Assembly: GCA_012842105.1 (NCBI GenBank)
Contig: DUTL01000035.1
Span: 1 to 8,576, forward strand
Origin: Candidatus Fermentithermobacillaceae bacterium
GTDB taxonomy: Bacteria > Bacillota > Sulfobacillia > Fermentithermobacillales > Fermentithermobacillaceae
Direction of reading: 5' to 3'
Length of the DNA stretch: 8,576 nucleotides
The first letter of the stretch is position 1. Each line of letters begins with the position of its first letter. Below, in pieces: positions 6,766-8,576 of this stretch. Under the pieces are notes generated by a model that worked only from the letters and a program-made list of their open reading frames with translations, was not told the DNA's origin and made no database searches. Position numbers and translations under genes: made by a program.

Positions 6766-8574
6766 ATGGCGTGGAGAACAATGAAACACAGGGATTGGCT
6801 CAGAAACCTGCAGTTTTCGCGATACTTCAGGGGTTGGGCACCGGGGATAGGTGATGTCAACATGAAATCAAGGTACCTTCTTGTTCAAAAAGCCGAGGCT
6901 GCCCTCATTGAGGAGAAGGCTGAGAAATTGTTCGGCATTACCAGGCTCCTGGATTCTTATGTGTCCGGCGATTTCAATGACATTATCGCGCTTTCAGGCA
7001 AAGCGGGGAGCCGTCAACACAAGATTGCCGTTTTGAATGCAGCTCTTGGGCCTTTTGTGGATATGGTGTCTTTATCCTACCGTGGAGTGGGGGCAGGGTA
7101 TTACTCCAAAGAGCTAGAGTCCATAGTTGCATATGGTCCGAGTGAGCGATTCGGTTCCAAGGTGGGGATGGATCTTGGCCCGGATCACCTTGGATGGCAA
7201 GCTATGGCGTCGGGCAAGGAGACTGTAGGAGTAGGTTCCATGGTTCGCGGTGAAATTATGAACTGCATGCGGCCCTTGGTCCGTAACGGCGAAGCAATAG
7301 GGTTTGTGTGGGCAAATGAAACATTGGAAGATGTGTATTCACAGATAAGAATGGGCGCCAGGGAAGTGTTCTTTTCAGAAAGCATCGAGCCGCTTCTTGG
7401 GCTTACAGGGCTGCTCTTATTCGCATCCCGGGTTTTACTGTTCAAAGAAGAAGGTTCACCCCAAAGCGGTTCCCGCCCTATAGTGGCAGGGCTGGAGAAA
7501 CTCGAAAGATACATCAAACTGTTTCTTGACAGCTTGAGCCTTGCAGTTATTCTGGTTGAACCTGATGAACTCATAGGTTTTGCTTCATCGGGCATAAGAG
7601 ACATATTGGGCATTTCTCCTGAAGAACTTGTTTCAGTGCCTGTAAGGGATATGCTGCGCAGGATCGGGGTTGATCCCTATTTTGCCCTGGATGACCCTGT
7701 GAAAGGCGCCAGGAACAGGTTTGCCAATGTTACTGTAGTTGCCGGTGATACCGAAAAACTGGTTACCATGGTGACGACTGCAGTGAGCACGTCTTCACGG
7801 TTCGCCCCAGTGCCGGAACTGTCTGATAACCATGGCCACATAATCATAATGGAGGACCTCAAAGAAGCAAGGGCTCAGGAGGAACGTCTAGAGCGGATAG
7901 AAAGGCTGGCAGCAGTTGGCGAACTGGCTGCTGCCATTGCTCACGAAGTAAGGAACCCCCTTACCGTTGTAAAAGGTGCAATTTCGCTTGTACCTGAACG
8001 CCTGGGTGACCACGGTTTTTTGCGCAAAGTTTCCGGGATAGTAAGCGAGGAGATCGAGAGAATAGACAGAACCATTGATTCTTTGCTGAATTTCTCAAGG
8101 TTTTCGCAACCTCAAATGTCTCAGGTAGATGTGATACCTATTCTCAAGCGTGCCTGTGACGTAATTTCACCTTACGCTACGATGAACAACATTCAGGTTG
8201 AGTTTGCGCCGCCGGGGTTGATTCCGGAAATCATGGGCGACCCGGATCATCTTGTGCAGGCCTTTATGAATCTGTTCCTCAATGGGATACAATCTATGCC
8301 AAATGGGGGAAACCTCAGGGTGACAGCATACTGGGTTTGTGATTCAAAGTACCTCACCGTGGCGGTTGAAGATAGCGGCATCGGCATATCCCTTGAACAC
8401 AGGCCGCATATTTTCGATATGTTCTTCACTACACGGAGGGGCGGAACCGGCCTTGGCCTTCCGCTGGTACAGCGAATTATCTACGAGCACCAGGGATTTC
8501 TCGAGGTTGATTCGGCTCCCGGCAAAGGCAGTTGTTTTTCAATCAGGCTGCCTGTAGTGGATGTTTCAGGATGA
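6766..8574 (+). CDS. Sensor histidine kinase with Cache-like sensor and PAS domain
   Basis: Two-component kinase of 602 residues that autophosphorylates on His and passes phosphate to a response regulator. Residues ~40-200 resemble the Cache-type sensor of Clostridial kinases (EKAEKLFG at 50-57, GVGAGYYS at 107-114, YGP at 123-125, MVRGEIMNCMRP at 159-170, GFVWANE at 179-185). A hydrophobic stretch at 209-226 may be a single membrane helix. A PAS domain spans ~246-366, then a coiled linker. HisKA carries the H-box AIAHEVRNPLT with phosphoacceptor H393. The ATPase domain has its N-box Asn at 506, DSGIGI at 536-541, the FDMFFTTR F-box, and GGTGLGL at 559-565. The HEVRNPLT box is of the type shared with NtrB/AtoS and sporulation kinases. 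No N-terminal membrane helix precedes the sensor, which is odd for a Cache kinase. The stop overlaps the next ATG by four bases (ATGA), so it is probably co-translated with its partner regulator. The signal sensed is unknown. Confidence 0.93.
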   Translation: MAWRTMKHRDWLRNLQFSRYFRGWAPGIGDVNMKSRYLLVQKAEAALIEEKAEKLFGITRLLDSYVSGDFNDIIALSGKAGSRQHKIAVLNAALGPFVDMVSLSYRGVGAGYYSKELESIVAYGPSERFGSKVGMDLGPDHLGWQAMASGKETVGVGSMVRGEIMNCMRPLVRNGEAIGFVWANETLEDVYSQIRMGAREVFFSESIEPLLGLTGLLLFASRVLLFKEEGSPQSGSRPIVAGLEKLERYIKLFLDSLSLAVILVEPDELIGFASSGIRDILGISPEELVSVPVRDMLRRIGVDPYFALDDPVKGARNRFANVTVVAGDTEKLVTMVTTAVSTSSRFAPVPELSDNHGHIIIMEDLKEARAQEERLERIERLAAVGELAAAIAHEVRNPLTVVKGAISLVPERLGDHGFLRKVSGIVSEEIERIDRTIDSLLNFSRFSQPQMSQVDVIPILKRACDVISPYATMNNIQVEFAPPGLIPEIMGDPDHLVQAFMNLFLNGIQSMPNGGNLRVTAYWVCDSKYLTVAVEDSGIGISLEHRPHIFDMFFTTRRGGTGLGLPLVQRIIYEHQGFLEVDSAPGKGSCFSIRLPVVDVSG

Positions 8575-8576
8575 AA
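8571..8576 (+). CDS. Start of a following gene, probably the cognate response regulator (two codons only)
   Basis: ATGAAA at 8571 overlaps the kinase stop as ATGA, the typical arrangement for translational coupling in kinase-regulator pairs. Only Met-Lys is visible. The product is inferred entirely from context, and the upstream Shine-Dalgarno is weak (CAGG immediately before ATG). Confidence 0.35.

Overview
The window looks like chromosome from a Gram-positive, endospore-type anaerobe of the Bacillota (Clostridia-like). The evidence is an FtsK/SpoIIIE translocase of the Bacillus type, a protein resembling the Bacillota-restricted UPF0302 (YpiB/ReoY) family, strong GGAGG-type ribosome binding sites, frequent TTG/GTG starts and a roughly mid-range GC content. 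I cannot name the genus. No rRNA, tRNA, CRISPR array, insertion sequence or phage gene is visible. Protein-coding sequence fills nearly everything except two short divergent intergenic regions.

Layout: (1) Positions 1-1833, minus strand: the N-terminal 611 residues of a DNA translocase (ftsK/spoIIIE), running off the left edge before its C-terminal DNA-reading domain. (2) Positions 1834-2069: a 236-bp divergent intergenic region with a perfect 9-bp inverted repeat. (3) Positions 2070-6037, plus strand: a probable three-gene operon with a corrinoid adenosyltransferase (cobO) and two tandem, full-length, paralogous M14-family zinc carboxypeptidase-like proteins without signal peptides. (4) Positions 6058-6636, minus strand: a small UPF0302/ReoY-like protein with a coiled-coil tail, converging on the peptidase operon with a 20-bp gap. 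(5) Positions 6637-6765: a second divergent intergenic region. (6) Positions 6766-8574, plus strand: a sensor histidine kinase (Cache-like sensor, PAS, HisKA, HATPase). Its stop overlaps by ATGA the start of another gene at 8571, probably its response regulator, which leaves the window after two codons.

How the parts may work together: the translocase and the kinase are ordinary cell-cycle and signalling genes. The cobO gene makes adenosylcobamide from salvaged or newly made corrinoid. The most unusual element is the duplicated pair of apparently cytosolic M14 peptidases behind cobO. Both copies keep the zinc ligands and catalytic glutamate, and both carry the same C-terminal beta-rich module. 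Their substrate is unknown, and a functional tie to cobO is only suggested by the tight gene order.
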